Part shown: positions 1-6,096 of the stretch, piece by piece | Position numbering within the stretch: the stretch's first letter is position 1 | How the letters are laid out: every line of letters starts with the position of its first letter | The notes under the pieces: generated by a model | The model's database searches: none | Seen by the model: the letters and a program-made list of their open reading frames with translations, nothing else | Told to the model about the DNA's origin: nothing | Position numbers and translations under genes: made by a program | NCBI GenBank assembly: GCA_903918555.1 | Contig: CAIXEV010000712.1 | Span: 1 to 6,096, forward strand | Source of the DNA: an uncultured bacterium | GTDB lineage: Bacteria; Planctomycetota; Phycisphaerae; Phycisphaerales; SM1A02 | DNA: 6,096 nucleotides | Direction: 5' to 3'

Positions 1-52
1 CCCGACCCTCCAGAACCCGACCCTCCAGAACCCGACCCTCCAGCACCCGACC
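1..52 (-). repeat. 15-bp tandem repeat in flhF encoding GRVLE units
   Basis: The plus-strand unit cccgaccctccagaa occurs at 1-15 and 16-30, with one mismatch at 31-45 (a to c at 44), and a partial copy at 46-52. On the minus strand it encodes repeated Gly-Arg-Val-Leu-Glu in the flhF frame (residues 456-472). The unit is a multiple of three, so copy-number changes keep the frame. The array reaches the window edge, so its full copy number is unknown. Confidence 0.93.
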
Positions 53-1417
53 AACAAAGTCGGAGATGGCGCTGAGTTCGTCGTCGCCTCGAGGCTGCGC
101 GCGCGACACGGCGTCCGCAGAGGACAACGGGGCTGCGATGGAGATTGCGGGAGTTGCGAGCGCCGATGAGCGGATCTCGAGCTGCGCATCGACATCGCTT
201 GCGACATCCATGCCCACATCGAACTGGGGCACGGGCTCACGCACCGCGTCAATCGTCGCGTCAATGGTCGCACTCTCTGCCGCAGCCGCCGCGATCTCGG
301 GCTCGGATGCACGGTCGCACCACGGCTCGATCGAGATCGGCGAAACGAACGCAGCCGACGCAGCGCCAAGCAGCGGAGCCGGGGCTTCGGGCGCCTTTGC
401 AGCGGGCTTCTCCGGAAGCGGCTCGGGGTGCATGAACTCCATCGGCACAAACGCGGCCATGCCGACCTGCGCGTCACGCGGTGCGGGCGCCTCGGTTGGT
501 CGCGCCGCCACAGCCGCTGCGGAAACCGCGGGCGCCGCTGCAACGGGCTGCACGGCCGGCGCCGCGATGCGGGGGGTGATGACTGGTGTGATGGCTGGCG
601 TGATGACTGGCGTGATGACTGGCGTGACCGCGGGCTGCGTCGCTGCCTTCGGCACCGCGGTCGCGAGTTGCGTGACCAGCCCCGACTTGACGCCAGGCGC
701 TGCAGGCTGCGCCACGAGGACAAAGCGCTGCGCCACCGACTCCACGGTCGGCAGCGGATGGCTTGGCACGCGCGAGGCGGGTGCTGCGTTCGGCGTGGCC
801 GCTGCGGGCGCAGGCACCGAGAGCGGCGCACTGGCCGATGCACCGAACTGCGTTGTCGCGCGCTCGTTCTGGCTGGCGGATTCGCGCGCGGACGCCTGCT
901 TCTCGAGCTGGATCGCCATCGCCTGCGCGAGGCGCCGCGTCTTCTCGCGATCCACCTCGAGATCGAAACCGGGCTCGTCGGAACCGTTCTGCGCCGCCGG
1001 TGCGGGCTGCGAGCCGTACGCGCGCGCCGCAGCCGACATCTGCAGGCTCTGCTTCGGCTCGATCGCAGCGGCGCGCGCCGTTGCACGCGGCAGGTCGGCG
1101 GGCGACCGCTCGTTCGACGAAGGTTCCGCGGGCATGTCGGCCGCACGCGCGGCCGTCAGCTCCACGACGGTGCGGCGGCCGATTCCGAAGATGCCGCCGC
1201 GCTCGAAGGTGCGGGTGTGGAGAATGATGGCATCGCTGCCAAGATCCGACTTCACGGTGGCGAGCGCCTCGGCCATCGTCCAGGCGCGGTAGGTCTTCAG
1301 CTTGAGAGTGGGCTGGGCGGCGGAATCGCGAACGGCGGGGTTCCGGCTCGGGGCTTTCTGCCCCTGCTGCCCCTGCGGCCCCTGCGAATTGTTCTGCTGG
1401 CTTGATCCTTGCCTCAT
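1..1417 (-). CDS. flhF: Flagellar biosynthesis GTPase FlhF, N-terminal part (cut by left edge)
   Basis: FlhF is an SRP-family GTPase that acts at the inner membrane to set flagellar position and number. I translated 472 complete codons from the ATG at 1417; the frame is still open at base 1. Residues about 37-90 match the FlhF B-domain: LKLKTYRAWTMAEAL, then DLGSDAIILHTR (58-69), then GGIFGIGRRTVVELTAA (74-90). Before this lies a Gln/Gly-rich leader of about 36 residues; after it, a low-complexity Ala/Pro-rich linker of over 350 residues. The linker contains one charged, probably helical stretch (about 150-180), a VITP repeat (264-282) and GRVLE repeats (456-472). The catalytic N and G domains are not in the window, so GTPase motifs cannot be checked. 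The start is well fixed: an in-frame TAG lies at 1432-1430 and AGGAGG sits 8 nt before the ATG. Position after flhA supports the call. The unusual length of the linker is the main oddity. Confidence 0.92.
   Translation of the reverse strand, partial: MRQGSSQQNNSQGPQGQQGQKAPSRNPAVRDSAAQPTLKLKTYRAWTMAEALATVKSDLGSDAIILHTRTFERGGIFGIGRRTVVELTAARAADMPAEPSSNERSPADLPRATARAAAIEPKQSLQMSAAARAYGSQPAPAAQNGSDEPGFDLEVDREKTRRLAQAMAIQLEKQASARESASQNERATTQFGASASAPLSVPAPAAATPNAAPASRVPSHPLPTVESVAQRFVLVAQPAAPGVKSGLVTQLATAVPKAATQPAVTPVITPVITPAITPVITPRIAAPAVQPVAAAPAVSAAAVAARPTEAPAPRDAQVGMAAFVPMEFMHPEPLPEKPAAKAPEAPAPLLGAASAAFVSPISIEPWCDRASEPEIAAAAAESATIDATIDAVREPVPQFDVGMDVASDVDAQLEIRSSALATPAISIAAPLSSADAVSRAQPRGDDELSAISDFVGRVLEGRVLEGRVLEGR
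573..628 (-). repeat. 12-bp tandem repeat in flhF encoding VITP units
   Basis: Four 12-bp units at 573-584, 585-596, 597-608 and 609-620 (consensus ggcgtgatgact; the last two are identical) are followed by a partial copy to 628. In the flhF frame they encode VTP-VITP-VITP-AITP-VITP (residues 264-282) in the middle of the Ala/Pro-rich linker. Frame is preserved whatever the copy number. It probably acts as an extended, flexible spacer. Confidence 0.92.
1358..1384 (-). repeat. 9-bp repeat in the flhF N-terminal leader (Gln/Gly-rich)
   Basis: Three 9-bp units, ctgcccctg at 1358-1366 and 1367-1375 and cggcccctg at 1376-1384, encode the QGPQGQQGQ stretch at FlhF residues 12-20. This lies upstream of the conserved B-domain and adds a short collagen-like, low-complexity leader that typical FlhF proteins lack. 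Confidence 0.8.
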
Positions 1418-1425
1418 GGGGGTGC

Positions 1426-1431
1426 CCTCCT
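1426..1431 (-). promoter_or_regulatory. Ribosome binding site of flhF
   Basis: The minus strand reads AGGAGG, 8 nt before the ATG at 1417, a near-perfect Shine-Dalgarno sequence. An in-frame TAG at 1432-1430 overlaps it, so no longer start in this frame is possible. This is the strongest ribosome binding site in the window. Confidence 0.85.
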
Positions 1432-1496
1432 AGCACGCTCGCTCATTCGCCACCGCGCGAAACCGCAGGGAAAGGAAACTGGGTGAACGAACACCT

Positions 1497-1530
1497 GGGG
1501 GACTCCGCCCCGAAGCATCCGCAAGTCCCC
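1497..1530 (-). other. Possible stem-loop upstream of flhF
   Basis: On the minus strand GGGGACT (1530-1524) pairs with AGTCCCC (1503-1497), a perfect 7-bp GC-rich stem that a G-T pair can extend by one, closing a loop of about 19 nt. It lies about 80 bp before the flhF start. No T-run follows it, so a classic intrinsic terminator is unlikely; it could be a leader structure or chance in GC-rich DNA. Confidence 0.4.
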
Positions 1531-1741
1531 GGCGCCAGCGATGCACGCTGCACGCCGCCTCGCGCGGCCACGGCCTCCTTCCCCGTTCCTTCCCCGCTCG
1601 ACTCCCACCCCCGGCGCTCGCCGTTGGCGATGCATCGAAGGCGTGCCGTCAAGATGGCTCGAACAAAGGTCAAACAGCCCGACCGACCATGCCGGCAAAG
1701 GAGAAGGCCCGCGACCGAGGTTTGTTTCGGGGGCTTTGCGG

Positions 1742-3907
1742 TCAGGCGGCGCCGGCGATCTGGGGTTCCATCGCATTCGACGACAACTGCACGAGCCCGA
1801 CGCTTTCGACATCGGTTCCGCGGACCACCTCGTTGTACCCGAGGACGGCGACCTCCGCAATGTGCGGTTCGAGAATCTGACGAACCTGCGCGCGGACCGA
1901 CGGCGATGCGAGCACGACAACCTTTCGGCCGGCTTCGGCGAGCGGCTGCGCGGTCTCGGCCACGGCGCGCGCGATGCGGTTGGCGAGGGACGGCGGAATC
2001 GAGAAGGTCGTGCCCGCGGGGCTTCGGTCGATGTAGCCCGAGATCGCGTCCTCGAGCGCGGGGTCCATCGTGACGCAGCGCAGCCGGGAACGCCCGCGCT
2101 CGTCGACCTCGCTGTACTGGGCGCAGATGGCGCGGCGCAGGCCGTTGCGCACATACTCGATGAGCACATCGTGGTCCTTCGTGTGCGGGATCCACTCCGC
2201 GAGGGTCTCGACGATGGTCTCGAGGTCGCGGATCGGAACCCGCTCGCGCAGCAGCGCCTGCAGGATCTTCTGCATGTCGCTCGGCTTGACGAGGGCCGGG
2301 ATCAGGTCCTCCACCAGCTTCGGCGTCTTCTGCTTCAGCTGCGCGATGAGGTTCGTGACCTCCTCGCGGGTCAGGAGTTCGTCGGCATGGCGCTTCACGA
2401 GCTCGCTCAGGTGGGTCGCCAGGACGCTGGTCGCGTCGACGACCGTCCAGTTCGAGCTCTCCGCCTTCTCCTTGAGCCCGCGCTCGATCCAGATCGCCTC
2501 GAGGCCGAAGGCCGGCTCCTTGGTGCGGAATCCATCGAGCTGGCCGTGCGCCAGACCGGAGTCCATCGCCATGAGGAGGGTCGGATAGATCGAGCCCGAG
2601 GCGATGGATGCGCCGCGGATCTTGACGCGGTACTCGTTCGGCTCGAGCTGCATGTTGTCGCGGATGCGCACCGAGGGCATCACGAGCCCGAGCTCGACCG
2701 CGAGATGGCGGCGGATTCCGGCGATTCGATCGAGGAGGTCGCCGCCGCGCGCGGCGTCGACCATGGCGACCAGCCCGTAGCCCACCTCGAGCTCGAGCGT
2801 GTCGACGGCGAGCAGTTCCTCGACCTTCGGCTGCTCCGGCGGCTTCGCCATCGCCTCCTGGCGGACCCGATCGACCTCGTTGGCGGCCTCCTTCTTCTTC
2901 TGCCACTGCATCGCGTAGGCGGTGCCCGCGAGGATCAGCGCCGCGCCAAAGAGCGGGATCGTGGGAAGCGGCGTGAACCCGAGGAGGAACAGGAAGCCCG
3001 CGATCAGGTACATCGCCCACGGCTGCGAGGCGAGCTGCGCCGGGATCTCCTCGCCGACCGTCTTGCCGCCGCCTGCGCGCGCCACGATGAGGCCGGCCGC
3101 GATCGCGACGAGGAACGCGGGCAGCTGCGACGCGAGGCCGTCGCCGATCGCGAGGAGCATGAAGGTCTTCATCGCGTCGGACGCGGACCAGCCGAGCTGG
3201 AACTTGGCGATCGCGAAGCCGCCGATGATGTTGATGATCGTGATGATGATGCCGGCGATCGCGTCGCCGCGCACGAACTTCGACGCGCCGTCCATCGCGC
3301 CGTAGAAGTCCGCCTCGCGGGAGATCTCCTCGCGGCGGGCGCGGGCCTCCTTGTCGGAGATCACGCCGGCCGAGAGATCGGCGTCGATCGCCATCTGCTT
3401 GCCGGGCATCGCGTCGAGGGTGAACCGCGCGGCGACTTCCGACATGCGCGTGGCGCCCTTGGTGATGACGACGAACTGCACGATGACGAGGATGATGAAG
3501 ATGATCGTTCCGACGACCGCGTTGGAGCCCGCGACGAAGTTCGCGAACGCCTGGATCACATGGCCCGCGGCCGTCGATGCGGTCGCAGGGTCCTTCGACT
3601 CGATCGAGAGGATCAGTCGCGTGGTCGCGACGTTGAGGACGAGGCGGAACAGCGTGGTGCCGAGGAGCAGCGCGGGAAACACGCTGAATTCCAGCGGCTT
3701 TCGCATGTAGATCGTCGTCATCAGGACGATGGCGGCGATCGCGATGTTCACGCAGATCAGGAGGTCGAGCACCATCGACGGCAGCGGCACGACGAGCACG
3801 CCGACGAGGCCGAGGAACGACAAGGGCACGATGAGGTGGCTGTACTTCGCCACCACATGGAAGATCCGGGGGATCCCCGCGTTCTGGGTTGCAGTCGAGT
3901 CTGCCAT
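1742..3907 (-). CDS. flhA: Flagellar export gate protein FlhA
   Basis: FlhA forms the nonameric export gate of the flagellar type III secretion system and couples proton flow to substrate export. The 721 residues are close to the usual 690-710. The N-terminal half is membrane-embedded (hydrophobic segments near 24-40, 43-65, 118-147, 217-235, 246-275 and 300-332). The FHIPEP-family signature is intact: RFTLDAMPGKQMAIDADLSAG (161-181), then EADFYGAMDGASKFVRGDAIAG (198-219). By offset from Salmonella FlhA, R154, R161, D165 and D215 correspond to its R147, R154, D158 and D208, so the residues tied to proton-driven export are present. Residues from about 360 on form the cytoplasmic chaperone/substrate-docking domain. 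The ATG at 3907 is preceded by AAGGAAGG at 10 nt, and the frame upstream meets a stop before any other start codon. It follows flhB after 147 bp. Confidence 0.98.
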   Translation of the reverse strand: MADSTATQNAGIPRIFHVVAKYSHLIVPLSFLGLVGVLVVPLPSMVLDLLICVNIAIAAIVLMTTIYMRKPLEFSVFPALLLGTTLFRLVLNVATTRLILSIESKDPATASTAAGHVIQAFANFVAGSNAVVGTIIFIILVIVQFVVITKGATRMSEVAARFTLDAMPGKQMAIDADLSAGVISDKEARARREEISREADFYGAMDGASKFVRGDAIAGIIITIINIIGGFAIAKFQLGWSASDAMKTFMLLAIGDGLASQLPAFLVAIAAGLIVARAGGGKTVGEEIPAQLASQPWAMYLIAGFLFLLGFTPLPTIPLFGAALILAGTAYAMQWQKKKEAANEVDRVRQEAMAKPPEQPKVEELLAVDTLELEVGYGLVAMVDAARGGDLLDRIAGIRRHLAVELGLVMPSVRIRDNMQLEPNEYRVKIRGASIASGSIYPTLLMAMDSGLAHGQLDGFRTKEPAFGLEAIWIERGLKEKAESSNWTVVDATSVLATHLSELVKRHADELLTREEVTNLIAQLKQKTPKLVEDLIPALVKPSDMQKILQALLRERVPIRDLETIVETLAEWIPHTKDHDVLIEYVRNGLRRAICAQYSEVDERGRSRLRCVTMDPALEDAISGYIDRSPAGTTFSIPPSLANRIARAVAETAQPLAEAGRKVVVLASPSVRAQVRQILEPHIAEVAVLGYNEVVRGTDVESVGLVQLSSNAMEPQIAGAA

Positions 3908-3917
3908 GGCTTCCGTG

Positions 3918-3925
3918 CCTTCCTT
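3918..3925 (-). promoter_or_regulatory. Ribosome binding site of flhA
   Basis: The minus strand reads AAGGAAGG, 10 nt before the flhA ATG at 3907. A second GGAAG lies only 2 nt from the ATG, too close to act as the main site. This supports the chosen start, along with the lack of any earlier start codon in this frame after the upstream stop. Confidence 0.6.
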
Positions 3926-3942
3926 GCGTTTGCCTGCGTTCC

Positions 3943-3956
3943 CGCTCCCGGGAGCG
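3943..3956. repeat. 14-bp perfect palindrome between flhB and flhA
   Basis: The sequence cgctcccgggagcg equals its own reverse complement. In RNA it could form a 5-bp stem with a CCGG loop. It lies about 35 bp before the flhA start, inside the flhB-flhA spacer. It has no T-run, so it is not a typical terminator. It could be a small translational or RNA-stability element, or chance. Confidence 0.45.
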
Positions 3957-3999
3957 CCTCAGTCATCGAATTCAGCTTCTCTTCTCGCCCGACCTTCCG

Positions 4000-4065
4000 C
4001 CCCCGCCGATCAAGCCCCCGCCGATCAAGCCCCCGCCGATCAAGCCCCCACCGATCAAGCCACCG
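4000..4065 (-). repeat. 15-bp tandem array covering the flhB stop codon
   Basis: Plus-strand unit cccccgccgatcaag occurs exactly at 4000-4014, 4015-4029 and 4030-4044, with one change at 4045-4059 (g to a at 4050), then a partial copy to about 4065. On the minus strand each unit reads CTTGATCGGCGGGGG. The flhB stop TGA (4057-4055) is inside the first transcribed copy, and because the unit is 15 bp, every later copy also carries a TGA in the flhB frame. In another frame the array is open and would encode repeated Gly-Gly-Gly-Leu-Ile. Confidence 0.95.
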
Positions 4066-5125
4066 CCCTGCCCTTGAGCCTGTAGACATAGGCGAGGATC
4101 TCCGCCACGGCCTTGTAGTGGTCGGGCGGAATCTCCTGCCCGACCTTCGCCTTCGCGTAGAGCGCGCGCGCAAGCGGCTTGCGCTCCACGATCGGGATGT
4201 TGTGCTTCATCGCGATCTGCCTGATGCGGAACGCGATCTCGTCTGCGCCCATCGCCACGATCCTCGGGGCGGCCATCGTGGTGGCGTCGTACTGGATGGC
4301 CACCGAGATGTGCTCGGGGTTGGTGACGATGACATCCGCCTTGGGCACGGCGGTCTGGAGCCGCTGCGACGCGAGCTGGCGCGCGATCTTCATGCGGCGC
4401 TGCTTCACCTCGGGGTCGCCGTCGGACTCCTTGAACTCCTCCTTCACCTGCTGCTTCGTCATGCGGAGGTCGCGCTCGTGCTTGAACCACTGCACGCCGT
4501 AGTCGAGCAGGCCGAGGACGATGAGCGCGGCGCCGGCCTGCATCGCGAGCGTGAGCCCGAGCGAGCCGATCTCCTCGAACCCGCGCAGGAGCCCGATCTC
4601 GGGCAGCGCCACGATGTGCGGCAGGATTCCCGCGCCGAAGCTCCACGCGATCCAGCCGACCACCGCGACCTTCAGGATGTCCATCGCGGTCTTGATGATG
4701 CCCTGCATGCCGAAGATGCGGCCGAAGCCGCTCAGCGGGTTGATGCGCTCGAACTTCGGCTCGAGCACCTTGTTCGACACCATGAAGCCGACCTGCCAGA
4801 GGGTGGCGAGGATGGCGATGGCGGTCGCGCCCAGGATGAGCGGCATGGCTGCGAGGATTCCCTCGATGAACGGCGGGAAGATCACCTCGGCGACCTCATC
4901 GGGACGGATGCCGCTCGCGAGGTGGTCGCCGACGAGGCTCTTCTCGAGGATCGACGCGAGCGAGCCGAGGAACGGCTTGATGCCGGAGGAAAGCACGAGG
5001 ACGGCGCCGAGCAGCAGGACCGCGCTCGAGGCATCCTGCGAGCGGGCGATGTTGCCTTCCTCGCGGGCCTCGCGACGCTTCTTCGGCGTCGCGTCCTCCG
5101 TGCGTTCACCGAGGTCGTCAGACAT
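4055..5125 (-). CDS. flhB: Flagellar export switch protein FlhB
   Basis: FlhB is the membrane protein of the flagellar export apparatus that switches substrate class from rod/hook to filament proteins after autocleavage. The 356 residues match the family length. The start MSDDLGERTEDATPKKRREAREEGNIARSQD is typical (ERTE-ATPKK...A...G...S). Four hydrophobic segments follow (about 34-48, 88-114, 142-166, 186-210). The conserved linker is present (MTKQQVKEEFKESDGDPEVK, 222-241), then the cytoplasmic autocleavage domain. The cleavage motif reads NPEH at 269-272 (codons 4321-4310) instead of the usual NPTH; the Asn, Pro and His needed for cleavage are kept. AGGAG lies 5 nt before the ATG. The gene starts 39 bp after fliR, consistent with one operon. 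Its stop codon is inside a 15-bp tandem array. Confidence 0.98.
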   Translation of the reverse strand: MSDDLGERTEDATPKKRREAREEGNIARSQDASSAVLLLGAVLVLSSGIKPFLGSLASILEKSLVGDHLASGIRPDEVAEVIFPPFIEGILAAMPLILGATAIAILATLWQVGFMVSNKVLEPKFERINPLSGFGRIFGMQGIIKTAMDILKVAVVGWIAWSFGAGILPHIVALPEIGLLRGFEEIGSLGLTLAMQAGAALIVLGLLDYGVQWFKHERDLRMTKQQVKEEFKESDGDPEVKQRRMKIARQLASQRLQTAVPKADVIVTNPEHISVAIQYDATTMAAPRIVAMGADEIAFRIRQIAMKHNIPIVERKPLARALYAKAKVGQEIPPDHYKAVAEILAYVYRLKGRAVA

Positions 5126-5130
5126 CGACG

Positions 5131-5135
5131 CTCCT
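5131..5135 (-). promoter_or_regulatory. Ribosome binding site of flhB
   Basis: The minus strand reads AGGAG, 5 nt before the flhB ATG at 5125, within the 39-bp gap after fliR. This supports the start, which also gives the conserved FlhB N-terminus. Confidence 0.7.
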
Positions 5136-5164
5136 GTTCGAAAGGTGCGGACAGGCGTGGAGCG

Positions 5165-5977
5165 TCATGCGCCACCTGCGCTCTCGGCGCTTGTCGCGAT
5201 GAGGAGCGACTCGAGCGTGCCGACGGTGCCGTCGACGATCGCCTCGTCGATGGCCGCGAGAGAGGCGATGATGACCGCGAGACCGAGGACGATTCGCAGC
5301 GGGAAGCCGATCGACATGACATTCAGCTGCGGCACGCTGCGCGAGAGGTAGCCCATCACCACGGTCTCGAGGCACACGATGGCGAGGAGCGGCATCGCGA
5401 CGCGCAGGCCGAGTTCGAACGCAGCGCTCAGCGCGCCGGTGAAGATCGCGAGCGGCGAGACCCCCGATGCGCCGGAGAGCATCGCGGGAACCGCCGAGGC
5501 CGGCAGCGAGCCGAAGCTGCCGACGACCGCCGAGACCATCGACTCGAGGCCGCCGAGCGAGAGGAACACCGCGAGCGCGAGGAAGAAGAAGATCTGCTCG
5601 AGCGCGTCGGACTCGTCGCCGATCGCCGGGTTGTAGAAGCGGGCGAATCCGAGGCCGATCTGCTGTCCCATCGACAGGCCGCCGAACTGCGCGGCGTAGA
5701 GCGGCATCGAGGCCATGAACCCGATGAAGACGCCGATGCCGAACTCGAGGATCACGAGCCCCGCCGCCATCGCGAGCGTCACGCCCGAGGGCAGCTCGGC
5801 GTTCGCGGCGACCGTCGGGTAGACCGCGAGGCCGAGCGACGCGACGAGCAGCGCCTTGATGCGCATCGGGATCGCCGGCGACGACAGGAGCGGGCCCTGC
5901 ACGGCCATGCCGGAGACGCGCGCCATCACCATCACGGCGGGCACGAGGTGCTGGGAAAGTGCGTCGAGCGCGTTCAT
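5165..5977 (-). CDS. fliR: Flagellar export apparatus protein FliR
   Basis: FliR is an integral membrane protein that, with FliP and FliQ, forms the helical entry channel of the flagellar type III secretion system. The 270 residues are normal for the family (about 255-265) and mostly hydrophobic, with segments near 10-26, 38-58, 66-90, 126-150, 176-204 and 222-245. Diagnostic stretches are FGGLSMGQQIGLGFA (98-112), the FEL at 187-189 before a hydrophobic run, and GYLSRSVPQLNVMSIGFPLR (209-228), the most conserved FliR motif. The ATG at 5977 gives a normal N-terminus; it has no clear Shine-Dalgarno sequence and lies 25 bp after the fliQ stop, so translation may depend on coupling to fliQ. The C-terminal tail (TSAESAGGA) is short and polar. 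flhB follows after 39 bp. Confidence 0.97.
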   Translation of the reverse strand: MNALDALSQHLVPAVMVMARVSGMAVQGPLLSSPAIPMRIKALLVASLGLAVYPTVAANAELPSGVTLAMAAGLVILEFGIGVFIGFMASMPLYAAQFGGLSMGQQIGLGFARFYNPAIGDESDALEQIFFFLALAVFLSLGGLESMVSAVVGSFGSLPASAVPAMLSGASGVSPLAIFTGALSAAFELGLRVAMPLLAIVCLETVVMGYLSRSVPQLNVMSIGFPLRIVLGLAVIIASLAAIDEAIVDGTVGTLESLLIATSAESAGGA

Positions 5978-6002
5978 CGCGGCGGATTGGCTTCGGATTC
6001 GC

Positions 6003-6096
6003 TCAGGAGCCCGACACGGGCGACCAGGAGAACATCTCCGTGGAGAACTCCATCATCTTCACGGTGATCCACGAGAGGAGCGCGATCGTCGCCGCC
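6003..6096 (-). CDS. fliQ: Flagellar export apparatus protein FliQ, C-terminal end (cut by right edge)
   Basis: FliQ is a small two-helix membrane protein (about 90 residues) of the FliPQR export channel. Only the last 31 or so codons are in the window. They read AATIALLSWITVKMMEF, then STEMFSWSPVSGS and TGA at 6005-6003. This has the form of a FliQ C-terminus: the end of the second hydrophobic helix followed by a short amphipathic tail with the usual pattern of a hydrophobic residue, Phe, a polar residue, then E-hydrophobic-F. The identification rests on this tail and on its place directly before fliR; the start and first helix lie outside the window. Confidence 0.85.
   Translation of the reverse strand, partial: AATIALLSWITVKMMEFSTEMFSWSPVSGS

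Larger units (their letters stand above)
1418..1741. other. Non-coding spacer between flhA and flhF
   Basis: This 324-bp stretch separates flhA from flhF, while the other gene gaps here are 25-147 bp. I find no convincing gene: the short minus-strand frames crossing it are compositional shadows or tails of frames from inside flhA. Read on the minus strand it has a purine-rich tract (about 1576-1600, with two GGGGAAGGA copies), a possible stem-loop (1497-1530) and the flhF ribosome binding site. I could not identify a sigma-70, sigma-28 or sigma-54 promoter with correct spacing, nor a T-tailed terminator after flhA. The size would allow a separate flhF promoter or a long leader, but that is inference. 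Confidence 0.6.

Noticed and set aside
66..1405. Several long plus-strand frames (66-1292, 428-1405, 763-1227)
   Set aside because: They are Ala/Ser- or Arg-rich low-complexity translations antisense to flhF. The minus-strand frame from 1417 has the recognisable FlhF B-domain and a strong ribosome binding site.
474..1436. Minus-strand frame of 320 codons starting with GTG at 1436
   Set aside because: It overlaps flhF in another frame, gives Arg/Ala-rich sequence with no domain, and its start lies at the flhF ribosome binding site. The true frame starts at 1417.
1418..1741. Sigma-54-like promoter (TGGCGCCGGGGACTTGC) before flhF
   Set aside because: The GG and GC elements are 12 nt apart instead of the required 10, so the match fails. 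Another GGCAC...TGC match nearby fails for the same reason.
1443..3020. Minus-strand frame of 525 codons overlapping flhA and the spacer
   Set aside because: It is an out-of-frame reading of the flhA coding region (Arg/Gly/Pro-rich) that continues into the spacer by lack of stops; no independent support.
3972..4646. Minus-strand frame of 224 codons ending in GGGLI repeats, as a separate gene
   Set aside because: Most of it is an out-of-frame reading of flhB. Only the repeat tail could ever be translated, and only by a frameshift at the end of flhB, which is reported as a finding instead.
1541..6067. Plus-strand open frame of 1508 codons, antisense to flhA, flhB and fliR
   Set aside because: The predicted protein is dominated by Arg, His, Asp, Glu, Ala and Leu in irregular order with no domain, and it runs straight through four gene boundaries. 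This is the mirror effect of strong GC bias at third positions in the real minus-strand genes, which removes stops from the antisense frame.

Overview
The window holds part of a flagellar export and placement gene cluster, with every gene on the minus strand. Transcription runs from right to left: fliQ (only the C-terminal end, cut by the right edge), fliR, flhB, flhA, a gap of about 320 bp, then flhF (N-terminal part, cut by the left edge). This is the common bacterial order fliP-Q-R-flhB-flhA-flhF. FliQ, FliR, FlhB and FlhA are membrane components of the flagellar type III secretion apparatus. FlhF is the SRP-type GTPase that helps set where and how many flagella are built. flhG/fleN, fliA or other chemotaxis/flagellar genes would be expected beyond the left edge, and fliP beyond the right edge.

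The DNA is very GC-rich with strong third-position GC bias, so long open frames occur opposite and alongside the real genes, including a 4.5-kb plus-strand frame antisense to flhA-flhB-fliR. These are treated as shadows. The organism is a flagellated bacterium with high genomic GC. The FlhF B-domain followed by a very long Ala/Pro-rich linker, and the general protein style, would fit a Planctomycetota (Phycisphaerae-like) lineage. That assignment is an impression, not something the sequence proves.

Region by region: 1-1417 flhF (5' part of the gene, at least 472 codons, with three low-complexity repeat tracts); 1418-1741 non-coding spacer with a good flhF ribosome binding site and a possible stem-loop; 1742-3907 flhA; 3908-4054 short spacer with a 14-bp perfect palindrome and a 15-bp tandem array that covers the flhB stop codon; 4055-5125 flhB; 5165-5977 fliR; 6003-6096 end of fliQ.

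The region is mostly ordinary flagellar core. I see no new system in it. The points worth a second look are the in-frame tandem repeats in the flhF linker, the tandem array across the flhB stop codon, and the NPEH (rather than NPTH) autocleavage motif in FlhB.
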